Shown piece after piece: positions 14,401 through 29,392 of a stretch of DNA of 64,000 bases. The stretch is from Auanema rhodensis. Lineage: Eukaryota; Nematoda; Chromadorea; Rhabditida; Rhabditidae. Positions within the stretch are counted from its first letter, which is position 1. Each line of letters starts with the position of its first letter. Under the pieces are notes generated by a model. That model searched no databases, was not told the origin of the DNA, and saw only the letters and a program-made list of their open reading frames with translations. The position numbers and the translations under genes are program-made. The stretch spans positions 1,426,001-1,490,000 of the forward strand of contig OZ059898.1 of assembly GCA_964057225.1 (NCBI GenBank), given 5' to 3'.

Positions 14401-15445
14401 GAATCTAAAAACATCTACTTTTTGCTAAATTATTTTGAAATTTTTCGAAAAAATTTTTGTCAAAATGTTTTTGGAAGCAATGTTGAGTGTACATGGAAAC
14501 TCAACATACACTAATGCATCATTTTTCAAACAATCATAACTAATTTTTGTATTAAGCGTTTCTCAATGTAGTATAGTGCATTCGATGCGGATTTTTAAGC
14601 TGCGTCGATCTGTGTTATCAGATTTGCGCTAGCTTAAAAATGCACCGAGATATCAACTGATATAAGTTCACACTTATATCCTCGATTTTCACCCTGAAGA
14701 ATTAATTTTTTCGTTGAATAACATTGTCCATCGTCTTTGCCTTGAAAAAAGGAATCTAAAAACATCTACTTTTTGCTAAATTATTTTGAAATTTTTCGAA
14801 AAAATTTTTGTCAAAATGTTTTTGGAAGCAATGTTGAGTGTACATGGAAACTCAACATACACTAATGCATCATTTTTCAAACGATCATAACTAATTTTTG
14901 TATTAAACGTTTTTCAATGTAGTATAGTGCATTCGATGCGGATTTTTAAGCTGCGTCGATCTGTGTTATCAGATTTGCGCTAGCTTAAAAATGCACCGAG
15001 ATATCAACTGATATAAGTTCACACTTATATCCTCGATTTTCACCCTGAAGAATTAATTTTTTCGTTGAATAACATTGTCCATCGTCTTTGCTTTGAAAAA
15101 AGGAATCTAAAAACATCTACTTTTTGCTAAATTATTTTGAAATTTTTCGAAAAAATTTTTGTCAAAATGTTTTTGGAAGCAATGTTGAGTGTACATGGAA
15201 ACTCAACATACACTAATGCATCATTTTTCAAACAATCATAACTAATTTTTGTATTAAGCGTTTCTCAATGTAGTATAGTGCATTCGATGCGGATTTTTAA
15301 GCTGCGTCGATCTGTGTTATCAGATTTGCGCTAGCTTAAAAATGCACCGAGATATCAACTGATATAAGTTCACACTTATATCCTCGATTTTCACCCTGAA
15401 GAATTAATTTTTTCGTTGAATAACATTGTCCATCGTCTTTGCCTT
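14041..15445. repeat. Tandem dimer copies, shift 702 bp
   Basis: The markers ttaaacgtttt (14200/14902), ctttgctttg (14385/15087) and caaacaatcat (14530/15232) recur two monomers apart in the same order. Limits are approximate. It is a small higher-order unit inside the zone where caaacaatcat alternates with caaacgatcat. Confidence 0.6.
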
Positions 15446-17209
15446 GAAAAAAGGAATCTAAAAACATCTACTTTTTGCTAAATTATTTTGAAATTTTTCG
15501 AAAAAATTTTTGTCAAAATGTTTTTGGAAGCAATGTTGAGTGTACATGGAAACTCAACATACACTAATGCATCATTTTTCAAACGATCATAACTAATTTT
15601 TGTATTAAGCGTTTTTCAATGTAGTATAGTGCATTCGATGCGGATTTTTAAGCTGCGTCGATCTGTGTTATCAGATTTGCGCTAGCTTAAAAATGCACCG
15701 AGATATCAACTGGTATAAGTTCACACTTATATCCTCGATTTTCACCCTGAAGAATTAATTTTTTCGTTGAATAACATTGTCCATCGTCTTTGCCTTGAAA
15801 AAAGGAATTTAAAAACATCTACTTTTTGCTAAATTATTTTGAAATTTTTCGAAAAAATTTTTGTCAAAATGTTTTTGGAAGCAATGTTGAGTGTACATGG
15901 AAACTCAACATACACTAATGCATCATTTTTCAAACGATCATAACTAATTTTTGTATTAAGCGTTTCTCAATGTAGTATAGTGCATTCGATGCGGATTTTT
16001 AAGCTGCGTCGATCTGTGTTATCAGATTTGCGCTAGCTTAAAAATGCACCGAGATATCAACTGATATAAGTTCACACTTATATCCTCGATTTTCACCCTG
16101 AAGAATTAATTTTTTCGTTGAATAACATTGTCCATCGTCTTTGCTTTGAAAAAAGGAATCTAAAAACATCTACTTTTTGCTAAATTATTTTGAAATTTTT
16201 CGAAAAAATTTTTGTCAAAATGTTTTTGGAAGCAATGTTGAGTGTACATGGAAACTCAACATACACTAATGCATCATTTTTCAAACAATCATAACTAATT
16301 TTTGTATTAAGCGTTTCTCAATGTAGTATAGTGCATTCGATGCGGATTGTTAAGCTGCGTCGATCTGTGTTATCAGATTTGCGCTAGCTTAAAAATGCAC
16401 CGAGATATCAACTGATATAAGTTCACACTTATATCCTCGATTTTCACCCTGAAGAATTAATTTTTTCGTTGAATAACATTGTCCATCGTCTTTGCCTTGA
16501 AAAAAGGAATTTAAAAACATCTACTTTTTGCTAAATTATTTTGAAATTTTTCGAAAAAATTTTTGTCAAAATGTTTTTGGAAGCAATGTTGAGTGTACAT
16601 GGAAACTCAACATACACTAATGCATCATTTTTCAAACGATCATAACTAATTTTTGTATTAAGCGTTTTTCAATGTAGTATAGTGCATTCGATGCGGATTT
16701 TTAAGCTGCGTCGATCTGTGTTATCAGATTTGCGCTAGCTTAAAAATGCACCGAGATATAAACTGATATAAGTTCACACTTATATCCTCGATTTTCACCC
16801 TGAAGAATTAATTTTTTCGTTGAATAACATTGTCCATCGTCTTTGCTTTGAAAAAAGGAATCTAAAAACATCTACTTTTTGCTAAATTATTTTGAAATTT
16901 TTCGAAAAAATTTTTGTCAAAATGTTTTTGGAAGCAATGTTGAGTGTACATGGAAACTCAACATACACTAATGCATCATTTTTCAAACAATCATAACTAA
17001 TTTTTGTATCAAGCGTTTCTCAATGTAGTATAGTGCATTCGATGCGGATTTTTAAGCTGCGTCGATCTGTGTTATCAGATTTGCGCTAGCTTAAAAATGC
17101 ACCGAGATATCAACTGATATAAGTTCACACTTATATCCTCGATTTTCACCCTGAAGAATTAATTTTTTCGTTGAATAACATTGTCCATCGTCTTTGCCTT
17201 GAAAAAAGG

Positions 17210-20200
17210 AATCTAAAAACATCTACTTTTTGCTAAATTATTTTGAAATTTTTCGAAAAAATTTTTGTCAAAATGTTTTTGGAAGCAATGTTGAGTGTAC
17301 ATGGAAACTCAACATACACTAATGCATCATTTTTCAAACGATCATAACTAATTTTTGTATTAAGCGTTTTTCAATGTAGTATAGTGCATTCGATGCGGAT
17401 TTTTAAGCTGCGTCGATCTGTGTTATCAGATTTGCGCTAGCTTAAAAATGCACCGAGATATCAACTGATATAAGTTCACACATATATCCTCGATTTTCAC
17501 CCTGAAGAATTAATTTTTTCGTTGAATAACATTGTCCATCGTCTTTGCTTTGAAAAAAGGAATCTAAAAACATCTACTTTTTGCTAAATTATTTTGAAAT
17601 TTTTCGAAAAAATTTTTGTCAAAATGTTTTTGGAAGCAATGTTGAGTGTACATGGAAACTCAATATACACTAATGCATCATTTTTCAAACAATCATAACT
17701 AATTTTTGTATTAAGCGTTTCTCAATGTAGTATAGTGCATTCGATGCGGATTTTTAAGCTGCGTCGATCTGTGTTATCAGATTTGCGCTAGCTTAAAAAT
17801 GCACCGAGATATCAACTGATATAAGTTCACACTTATATCCTCGATTTTCACCCTGAAGAATTAATTTTTTCGTTGAATAACATTGTCCATCGTCTTTGCT
17901 TTGAAAAAAGGAATCTAAAAACATCTACTTTTTGCTAAATTATTTTGAAATTTTTCGAAAAAATTTTTGTCAAAATGTTTTTGGAAGCAATGTTGAGTGT
18001 ACATGGAAACTCAACATACACTAACGCATCATTTTTCAAACAATCATAACTAATTTTTGTATTAAGCGTTTCTCAATGTAGTATAGTGCATTCGATGCGG
18101 ATTTTTAAGCTGCGTCGATCTGTGTTATCAGATTTGCGCTAGCTTAAAAATGCACCGAGATATCAACTGATATAAGTTCACACTTATATCCTCGATTTTC
18201 ACCCTGAAGAATTAATTTTTTCGTTGAATAACATTGTCCATCGTCTTTGCTTTGAAAAAAGGAATCTAAAAACATCTACTTTTTGCTAAATTATTTTGAA
18301 ATTTTTCGAAAAAATTTTTGTCAAAATGTTTTTGGAAGCAATGTTGAGTGTACATGGAAACTCAACATACACTAACGCATCATTTTTCAAACAATCATAA
18401 CTAATTTTTGTATTAAGCGTTTCTCAATGTAGTATAGTGCATTCGATGCGGATTTTTAAGCTGCGTCGATCTGTGTTATCAGATTTGCGCTAGCTTAAAA
18501 ATGCACCGAGATATCAACTGATATAAGTTCACACTTATATCCTCGATTTTCACCCTGAAGAATTAATTTTTTCGTTGAATAACATTGTCCATCGTCTTTG
18601 CCTTGAAAAAAGGAATCTAAAAACATCTACTTTTTGCTAAATTATTTTGAAATTTTTCGAAAAAATTTTTGTCAAAATGTTTTTGGAAGCAATGTTGAGT
18701 GTACATGGAAACTCAACATACACTAATGCATCATTTTTCAAACGATCATAACTAATTTTTGTATTAAGCGTTTTCCAATGTAGTATAGTGCATTCGATGC
18801 GGATTTTTAAGCTGCGTCGATCTGTGTTATCAGATTTGCGCTAGCTTAAAAATGCACCGAGATATCAACTGATATAAGTTCACACTTATATCCTCGATTT
18901 TCACCCTGAAGAATTAATTTTTTCGTTGAATAACATTGTCCATCGTCTTTGCCTTGAAAAAAGGAATCTAAAAACATCTACTTTTTGCTAAATTATTTTG
19001 AAATTTTTCGAAAAAATTTTTGTCAAAATGTTTTTGGAAGCAATGTTGAGTGTACATGGAAACTCAACATACACTAATGCATCATTTTTCAAACGATCAT
19101 AACTAATTTTTGTATTAAGCGTTTTTCAATGTAGTATAGTGCATTCGATGCGGATTTTTAAGCTGCGTCGATCTGTGTTATCAGATTTGCGCTAGCTTAA
19201 AAATGCACCGAGATATCAACTGATATAAGTTCACACATATATCCTCGATTTTCACCCTGAAGAATTAATTTTTTCGTTGAATAACATTGTCCATCGTCTT
19301 TGCTTTGAAAAAAGGAATCTAAAAACATCTACTTTTTGCTAAATTATTTTGAAATTTTTCGAAAAAATTTTTGTCAAAATGTTTTTGGAAGCAATGTTGA
19401 GTGTACATGGAAACTCAACATACACTAATGCATCATTTTTCAAACAATCATAACTAATTTTTGTATTAAGCGTTTCTCAATGTAGTATAGTGCATTCGAT
19501 GCGGATTTTTAAGCTGCGTCGATCTGTGTTATCAGATTTGCGCTAGCTTAAAAATGCACCGAGATATCAACTGATATAAGTTCACACTTATATCCTCGAT
19601 TTTCACCCTGAAGAATTAATTTTTTCGTTGAATAACATTGTCCATCGTCTTTGCTTTGAAAAAAGGAATCTAAAAACATCTACTTTTTGCTAAATTATTT
19701 TGAAATTTTTCGAAAAAATTTTTGTCAAAATGTTTTTGGAAGCAATGTTGAGTGTACATGGAAACTCAACATACACTAACGCATCATTTTTCAAACAATC
19801 ATAACTAATTTTTGTATTAAGCGTTTCTCAATGTAGTATAGTGCATTCGATGCGGATTTTTAAGCTGCGTCGATCTGTGTTATCAGATTTGCGCTAGCTT
19901 AAAAATGCACCGAGATATCAACTGATATAAGTTCACACTTATATCCTCGATTTTCACCCTGAAGAATTAATTTTTTCGTTGAATAACATTGTCCATCGTC
20001 TTTGCTTTGAAAAAAGGAATCTAAAAACATCTACTTTTTGCTAAATTATTTTGAAATTTTTCGAAAAAATTTTTGTCAAAATGTTTTTGGAAGCAATGTT
20101 GAGTGTACATGGAAACTCAACATACACTAACGCATCATTTTTCAAACAATCATAACTAATTTTTGTATTAAGCGTTTCTCAATGTAGTATAGTGCATTCG

Positions 20201-20627
20201 ATGCGGATTTTTAAGCTGCGTCGATCTGTGTTATCAGATTTGCGCTAGCTTAAAAATGCACCGAGATATCAACTGATATAAGTTCACACTTATATCCTCG
20301 ATTTTCACCCTGAAGAATTAATTTTTTCGTTGAATAACATTGTCCATCGTCTTTGCCTTGAAAAAAGGAATCTAAAAACATCTACTTTTTGCTAAATTAT
20401 TTTGAAATTTTTCGAAAAAATTTTTGTCAAAATGTTTTTGGAAGCAATGTTGAGTGTACATGGAAACTCAACATACACTAATGCATCATTTTTCAAACGA
20501 TCATAACTAATTTTTGTATTAAGCGTTTTCCAATGTAGTATAGTGCATTCGATGCGGATTTTTAAGCTGCGTCGATCTGTGTTATCAGATTTGCGCTAGC
20601 TTAAAAATGCACCGAGATATCAACTGG
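17210..20627. repeat. Tandem block copies, shift 1755 bp (5 monomers)
   Basis: Shared rare variants lie exactly 1755 bp apart: cacatatatcc (17481/19236), two successive ctaacgcatc copies (18021 and 18372 against 19776 and 20127) and cgttttccaatg (18769/20524). The copies differ at caatatacac (17661), seen only in the first. The right limit is set by ctggtataag at 20625, which the first copy lacks. Confidence 0.75.
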
Positions 20628-22139
20628 TATAAGTTCACACTTATATCCTCGATTTTCACCCTGAAGAATTAATTTTTTCGTTGAATAACATTGTCCATCG
20701 TCTTTGCCTTGAAAAAAGGAATTTAAAAACATCTACTTTTTGCTAAATTATTTTGAAATTTTTCGAAAAAATTTTTGTCAAAATGTTTTTGGAAGCAATG
20801 TTGAGTGTACATGGAAACTCAACATACACTAATGCATCATTTTTCAAACGATCATAACTAATTTTTGTATTAAGCGTTTTTCAATGTAGTATAGTGCATT
20901 CGATGCGGATTTTTAAGCTGCGTCGATCTGTGTTATCAGATTTGCGCTAGCTTAAAAATGCACCGAGATATCAACTGGTATAAGTTCACACTTATATCCT
21001 CGATTCTCACCCTGAAGAATTAATTTTTTCGTTGAATAACATTGTCCATCGTCTTTGCCTTGAAAAAAGGAATCTAAAAACATCTACTTTTTGCCAAATT
21101 ATTTTGAAATTTTTCGAAAAAATTTTTGTCAAAATGTTTTTGGAAGCAATGTTGAGTGTACATGGAAACTCAACATACACTAATGCATCATTTTTCAAAC
21201 GATCATTACTAATTTTTGTATTAAGCGTTTCTCAATGTAGTATAGTGCATTCGATGCGGATTTTTAAGCTGCGTCGATCTGTGTTATCAGATTTGCGCTA
21301 GCTTAAAAATGCACTGAGATATCAACTGATATAAGTTCACACTTATATCCTCGATTTTCACCCTGAAGAATTAATTTTTTCGTTGAATAACATTGTCCAT
21401 CGTCTTTGCCTTGAAAAAAGAAATCTAAAAACATCTACTTTTTGCTAAATTATTTCGAAATTTTTCGAAAAAATTTTTGTCAAAATGTTTTTGGAAGCAA
21501 TGTTGAGTGTACATGGAAACTCAACATACACTAATGCATCATTTTTCAAACGATCATAACTAATTTTTGTATTAAGCGTTTCTCAATGTAGTATAGTGCA
21601 TTCGATGCGGATTTTTAAGCTGCGTCGATCTGTGTTATCAGATTTGCGCTAGCTTAAAAATGCACCGAGATATTAACTGATATAAGTTCACACTTATATC
21701 CTCGATTTTCACCCTGAAGAATTAATTTTTTCGTTGAATAACATTGTCCATCGTCTTTGCCTTGAAAAAAGGAATCTAAAAACATCTACTTTTTGCTAAA
21801 TTATTTTGAAATTTTTCGAAAAAATTTTTGTCAAAATGTTTTTGGAAGCAATGTTGAGTGTACATGGAAACTCAACATACACTAATGCATCATTTTTCAA
21901 ACGATCATAACTAAATTTTGTATCAAGCATTTCTCAATGTAGTATAGTGCATTCGATGCGGATTTTTAAGCTGCGTCGATCTGTGTTATCAGATTTGCGC
22001 TAGCTTAAAAATGCACCGAGATATCAACTGATATAAGTTCACACTTATATCCTCGATTTTCACCCTGAAGAATTAATTTTTTCGTTGAATAACATTGTCC
22101 ATCGTCTTTGCCTTGAAAAAAGGAATCTAAAAACATCTA

Positions 22140-25100
22140 CTTTTTGCTAAATTATTTCGAAATTTTTCGAAAAAATTTTTGTCAAAATGTTTTTGGAAGC
22201 AATGTTGAGTGTACATGGAAACTCAACATACACTAATGCATCATTTTTCAAACGATCATAACTAATTTTTGTATTAAGTGTTTCTCAATGTAGTATAATG
22301 CATTCGATGCGGATTTTTAAGCTGCGTCGATCTGTGTTATCAGATTTGCGCTAGCTTAAAAATGCACCGAGATATCAACTGATATAAGTTCACACTTATA
22401 TCCTCGATTTTCACCCTGAAGAATTAATTTTTTCGTTGAATAACATTGTCCATCGTCTTTGCCTTGAAAAAAAGAATCTAAAAACATCTACTTTTCGCTA
22501 AATTATTTCGAAATTTTTCGAAAAAATTTTTGTCAAAATGTTTTTGGAAGCAATGTTGAGTGTACATGGAAACTCAACATACACTAATGCATCATTTTTC
22601 AAACGATCATAACTAATTTTTGTATTAAGCGTTTCTCAATGTAGTATAGTGCATTCGATGCGGATTTTTAAGTTGCGTCGATCTGTGTTATCAGATTTGC
22701 GCTAGCTTAAAAATGCACCGAGATATTAACTGATATAAGTTCACACTTATATCCTCGATTTTCACCCTGAAGAATTAATTTTTTCGTTGAATAACATTGT
22801 CCATCGTCTTTGCCTTGAAAAAAGGAATCTAAAAACATCTACTTTTTGCTAAATTATTTTGAAATTTTTCGAAAAAATTTTTGTCAAAATGTTTTTGGAA
22901 GCAATGTTGAGTGAACATGGAAACTCAACATACACTAATGCATCATTTTTCAAACGATCATAACTAATTTTTGTATTAAGCGTTTCTCAATGTAGTATAG
23001 TGCATTCGATGCGGATTTTTAAGCTGCGTCGATCTGTGTTATCAGATTTGCGCTAGCTTAAAAATGCACCGAGATATCAACTGATATAAGTTCACACTTA
23101 TATCCTCGATTTTCACCCTGAAGAATTAATTTTTTCGTTGAATAACATTGTCCATCGTCTTTGCCTTGAAAAAAGGAATCTAAAAACATCTACTTTTCGC
23201 TAAATTATTTCGAAATTTTTCGAAAAAATTTTTGTCAAAATGTTTTTGGAAGCAATGTTGAGTGTACATGGAAACTCAACATACACTAATGCATCATTTT
23301 TCAAACGATCATAACTAATTTTTGTATTAAGCGTTTCTCAATGTAGTATAGTGCATTCGATGCGGATTTTTAAGTTGCGTCGATCTGTGTTATCAGATTT
23401 GCGCTAGCTTAAAAATGCACCGAGATATTAACTGATATAAGTTCACACTTATATCCTCGATTTTCACCCTGAAGAATTAATTTTTTCGTTGAATAACATT
23501 GTCCATCGTCTTTGCCTTGAAAAAAGGAATCTAAAAACATCTACTTTTTGCTAAATTATTTTGAAATTTTTCGAAAAAATTTTTGTCAAAATGTTTTTGG
23601 AAGCAATGTTGAGTGTACATGGAAACTCAACATACACTAATGCATCATTTTTCAAACGATCATAACTAATTTTTGTATTAAGCGTTTCTCAATGTAGTAT
23701 AGTGCATTCGATGCGGATTTTTAAGTTGCGTCGATCTGTGTTATCAGATTTGCGCTAGCTTAAAAATGCACCGAGATATTAACTGATATAAGTTCACACT
23801 TATATCCTCGATTTTCACCCTGAAGAATTAATTTTTTCGTTGAATAACATTGTCCATCGTCTTTGCCTTGAAAAAAGGAATCTAAAAACATCTACTTTTT
23901 GCTAAATTATTTTGAAATTTTTCGAAAAAATTTTTGTCAAAATGTTTTTGGAAGCAATGTTGAGTGAACATGGAAACTCAACATACACTAATGCATCATT
24001 TTTCAAACGATCATAACTAATTTTTGTATTAAGCATTTCTCAATGTAGTATAGTGCATTCGATGCGGATTTTTAAGCTGCGTCGATCTGTGTTATCAGAT
24101 TTGCGCTAGCTTAAAAATGCACCGAGATATCAACTTATATAAGTTCACACTTATATCCTCGATTTTCACCCTGAAGAATTAATTTTTTCGTTGAATAACA
24201 TTGTCCATCGTCTTTGCCTTGAAAAAAGGAATCTAAAAACATCTACTTTTTGCTAAATTATTTCGAAATTTTTCGAAAAAATTTTTGTCAAAATGTTTTT
24301 GGAAGCAATGTTGAGTGTACATGGAAACTCAACATACACTAATGCATCATTTTTCAAACGATCATAACTAATTTTTGTATTAAGTGTTTCTCAATGTAGT
24401 ATAATGCATTCGATGCGGATTTTTAAGCTGCGTCGATCTGTGTTATCAGATTTGCGCTAGCTTAAAAATGCACCGAGATATCAACTGATATAAGTTCACA
24501 CTTATATCCTCGATTTTCACCCTGAAGAATTAATTTTTTCGTTGAATAACATTGTCCATCGTCTTTGCCTTGAAAAAAAGAATCTAAAAACATCTACTTT
24601 TCGCTAAATTATTTCGAAATTTTTCGAAAAAATTTTTGTCAAAATGTTTTTGGAAGCAATGTTGAGTGTACATGGAAACTCAACATACACTAATGCATCA
24701 TTTTTCAAACGATCATAACTAATTTTTGTATTAAGCGTTTCTCAATGTAGTATAGTGCATTCGATGCGGATTTTTAAGTTGCGTCGATCTGTGTTATCAG
24801 ATTTGCGCTAGCTTAAAAATGCACCGAGATATTAACTGATATAAGTTCACACTTATATCCTCGATTTTCACCCTGAAGAATTAATTTTTTCGTTGAATAA
24901 CATTGTCCATCGTCTTTGCCTTGAAAAAAGGAATCTAAAAACATCTACTTTTTGCTAAATTATTTTGAAATTTTTCGAAAAAATTTTTGTCAAAATGTTT
25001 TTGGAAGCAATGTTGAGTGAACATGGAAACTCAACATACACTAATGCATCATTTTTCAAACGATCATAACTAATTTTTGTATTAAGCGTTTCTCAATGTA

Positions 25101-26236
25101 GTATAGTGCATTCGATGCGGATTTTTAAGCTGCGTCGATCTGTGTTATCAGATTTGCGCTAGCTTAAAAATGCACCGAGATATCAACTGATATAAGTTCA
25201 CACTTATATCCTCGATTTTCACCCTGAAGAATTAATTTTTTCGTTGAATAACATTGTCCATCGTCTTTGCCTTGAAAAAAGGAATCTAAAAACATCTACT
25301 TTTCGCTAAATTATTTCGAAATTTTTCGAAAAAATTTTTGTCAAAATGTTTTTGGAAGCAATGTTGAGTGTACATGGAAACTCAACATACACTAATGCAT
25401 CATTTTTCAAACGATCATAACTAATTTTTGTATTAAGCGTTTCTCAATGTAGTATAGTGCATTCGATGCGGATTTTTAAGTTGCGTCGATCTGTGTTATC
25501 AGATTTGCGCTAGCTTAAAAATGCACCGAGATATTAACTGATATAAGTTCACACTTATATCCTCGATTTTCACCCTGAAGAATTAATTTTTTCGTTGAAT
25601 AACATTGTCCATCGTCTTTGCCTTGAAAAAAGGAATCTAAAAACATCTACTTTTTGCTAAATTATTTTGAAATTTTTCGAAAAAATTTTTGTCAAAATGT
25701 TTTTGGAAGCAATGTTGAGTGTACATGGAAACTCAACATACACTAATGCATCATTTTTCAAACGATCATAACTAATTTTTGTATTAAGCGTTTCTCAATG
25801 TAGTATAGTGCATTCGATGCGGATTTTTAAGTTGCGTCGATCTGTGTTATCAGATTTGCGCTAGCTTAAAAATGCACCGAGATATTAACTGATATAAGTT
25901 CACACTTATATCCTCGATTTTCACCCTGAAGAATTAATTTTTTCGTTGAATAACATTGTCCATCGTCTTTGCCTTGAAAAAAGGAATCTAAAAACATCTA
26001 CTTTTTGCTAAATTATTTTGAAATTTTTCGAAAAAATTTTTGTCAAAATGTTTTTGGAAGCAATGTTGAGTGAACATGGAAACTCAACATACACTAATGC
26101 ATCATTTTTCAAACGATCATAACTAATTTTTGTATTAAGCATTTCTCAATGTAGTATAGTGCATTCGATGCGGATTTTTAAGCTGCGTCGATCTGTGTTA
26201 TCAGATTTGCGCTAGCTTAAAAATGCACCGAGATAT
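22140..26236. repeat. Tandem block copies, shift 2106 bp (6 monomers)
   Basis: Markers recur 2106 bp apart: gtataatgc (22294/24400), gaaaaaaagaatc (22465/24571), several ttaagttgcg sites (22669/24775, 23371/25477, 23722/25828), gagtgaacatgg (22909/25015, 23963/26069) and taagcatttc (24030/26136). The match ends near caacttatat at 24133, which the second copy does not share. Related three- and four-monomer repeats continue to about 28.8 kb, marked by gaatctagaaac at 26335, 27388 and 28792. Confidence 0.75.
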
Positions 26237-29200
26237 CAACTGATATAAGTTCACACTTATATCCTCGATTTTCACCCTGAAGAATTAATTTTTTCGTTGA
26301 ATAACATTGTCCATCGTCTTTGCCTTGAAAAAAGGAATCTAGAAACATCTACTTTTTGCTAAATTATTTCGAAATTTTTCGAAAAAATTTTTGTCAAAAT
26401 GTTTTTGGAAGCAATGTTGAGTGTACATGGAAACTCAACATACACTAATGCATCATTTTTCAAACGATCATAACTAATTTTTGTATTAAGCGTTTCTCAA
26501 TGTAGTATAGTGCATTCGATGCGGATTTTTAAGTTGCGTCGATCTGTGTTATCAGATTTGCGCTAGCTTAAAAATGCACCGAGATATCAACTGATATAAG
26601 TTCACACTTATATCCTCGATTTTCACCCTGAAGAATTAATTTTTTCGTTGAATAACATTGTCCATCGTCTTTGCCTTGAAAAAAGGAATCTAAAAACATC
26701 TACTTTTTGCTAAATTATTTTGAAATTTTTCGAAAAAATTTTTGTCAAAATGTTTTTGGAAGCAATGTTGAGTGTACATGGAAACTCAACATACACTAAT
26801 GCATCATTTTTCAAACGATCATAACTAATTTTTGTATTAAGCGTTTCTCAATGTAGTATAGTGCATTCGATGCGGATTTTTAAGTTGCGTCGATCTGTGT
26901 TATCAGATTTGCGCTAGCTTAAAAATGCACCGAGATATTAACTGATATAAGTTCACACTTATATCCTCGATTTTCACCCTGAAGAATTAATTTTTTCGTT
27001 GAATAACATTGTCCATCGTCTTTGCCTTGAAAAAAGGAATCTAAAAACATCTACTTTTTGCTAAATTATTTTGAAATTTTTCGAAAAAATTTTTGTCAAA
27101 ATGTTTTTGGAAGCAATGTTGAGTGAACATGGAAACTCAACATACACTAATGCATCATTTTTCAAACGATCATAACTAATTTTTGTATTAAGCATTTCTC
27201 AATGTAGTATAGTGCATTCGATGCGGATTTTTAAGCTGCGTCGATCTGTGTTATCAGATTTGCGCTAGCTTAAAAATGCACCGAGATATCAACTGATATA
27301 AGTTCACACTTATATCCTCGATTTTCACCCTGAAGAATTAATTTTTTCGTTGAATAACATTGTCCATCGTCTTTGCCTTGAAAAAAGGAATCTAGAAACA
27401 TCTACTTTTTGCTAAATTATTTCGAAATTTTTCGAAAAAATTTTTGTCAAAATGTTTTTGGAAGCAATGTTGAGTGTACATGGAAACTCAACATACACTA
27501 ATGCATCATTTTTCAAACGATCATAACTAATTTTTGTATTAAGCGTTTCTCAATGTAGTATAGTGCATTCGATGCGGATTTTTAAGTTGCGTCGATCTGT
27601 GTTATCAGATTTGCGCTAGCTTAAAAATGCACCGAGATATCAACTGATATAAGTTCACACTTATATCCTCGATTTTCACCCTGAAGAATTAATTTTTTCG
27701 TTGAATAACATTGTCCATCGTCTTTGCCTTGAAAAAAGGAATCTAAAAACATCTACTTTTCGCTAAATTATTTCGAAATTTTTCGAAAAAATTTTTGTCA
27801 AAATGTTTTTGGAAGCAATGTTGAGTGTACATGGAAACTCAACATACACTAATGCATCATTTTTCAAACGATCATAACTAATTTTTGTATTAAGCGTTTC
27901 TCAATGTAGTATAGTGCATTCGATGCGGATTTTTAAGTTGCGTCGATCTGTGTTATCAGATTTGCGCTAGCTTAAAAATGCACCGAGATATTAACTGATA
28001 TAAGTTCACACTTATATCCTCGATTTTCACCCTGAAGAATTAATTTTTTCGTTGAATAACATTGTCCATCGTCTTTGCCTTGAAAAAAGGAATCTAAAAA
28101 CATCTACTTTTTGCTAAATTATTTTGAAATTTTTCGAAAAAATTTTTGTCAAAATGTTTTTGGAAGCAATGTTGAGTGTACATGGAAACTCAACATACAC
28201 TAATGCATCATTTTTCAAACGATCATAACTAATTTTTGTATTAAGCGTTTCTCAATGTAGTATAGTGCATTCGATGCGGATTTTTAAGTTGCGTCGATCT
28301 GTGTTATCAGATTTGCGCTAGCTTAAAAATGCACCGAGATATTAACTGATATAAGTTCACACTTATATCCTCGATTTTCACCCTGAAGAATTAATTTTTT
28401 CGTTGAATAACATTGTCCATCGTCTTTGCCTTGAAAAAAGGAATCTAAAAACATCTACTTTTTGCTAAATTATTTTGAAATTTTTCGAAAAAATTTTTGT
28501 CAAAATGTTTTTGGAAGCATTGTTGAGTGAACATGGAAACTCAACATACACTAATGCATCATTTTTCAAACGATCATAACTAATTTTTGTATTAAGCATT
28601 TCTCAATGTAGTATAGTGCATTCGATGCGGATTTTTAAGCTGCGTCGATCTGTGTTATCAGATTTGCGCTAGCTTAAAAATGCACCGAGATATCAACTGA
28701 TATAAGTTCACACTTATATCCTCGATTTTCACCCTGAAGAATTAATTTTTTCGTTGAATAACATTGTCCATCGTCTTTGCCTTGAAAAAAGGAATCTAGA
28801 AACATCTACTTTTTGCTAAATTATTTCGAAATTTTTCGAAAAAATTTTTGTCAAAATGTTTTTGGAAGCAATGTTGAGTGTACATGGAAACTCAACATAC
28901 ACTAATGCATCATTTTTCAAACGATCATAACTAATTTTTGTATTAAGCGTTTCTCAATGTAGTATAGTGCATTCTATGCGGATTTTTAAGCTGCGTCGAT
29001 CTGTGTTATCAGATTTGCGCTAGCTTAAAAATGCACCGAGATATTAACTGATATAAGTTCACACTTATATCCTCGATTTTCACCCTGAAGAATTAATTTT
29101 TTCGTTGAATAACATTGTCCATCGTCTTTGCCTTGAAAAAAGGAATCTAAAAACATCTACTTTTTGCTAAATTATTTCGAAATTTTTCGAAAAAATTTTT

Positions 29201-29392
29201 GTCAAAATGTTTTTGGAAGCAATGTTGAGTGTACATGGAAACTCAACATACACTAATGCATCATTTTTCAAACGATCATAACTAATTTTTGTATTAAGCG
29301 TTTCTCAATGTAGTATAGTGCATTCGATGCGGATTTTTAAGCTGCGTCGATCTGTGTTATCAGATTTGCGCTAGCTTAAAAATGCACCGAGA

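Noticed and set aside
21032-21301. 89-codon plus-strand frame (also 30509 and 31913) and its 65-codon versions
   Set aside because: Created by two substitutions that remove stop codons (gctaaatt to gccaaatt, and catAact to catTact). It covers the hairpin region and has no start context or neighbour; a satellite shadow.
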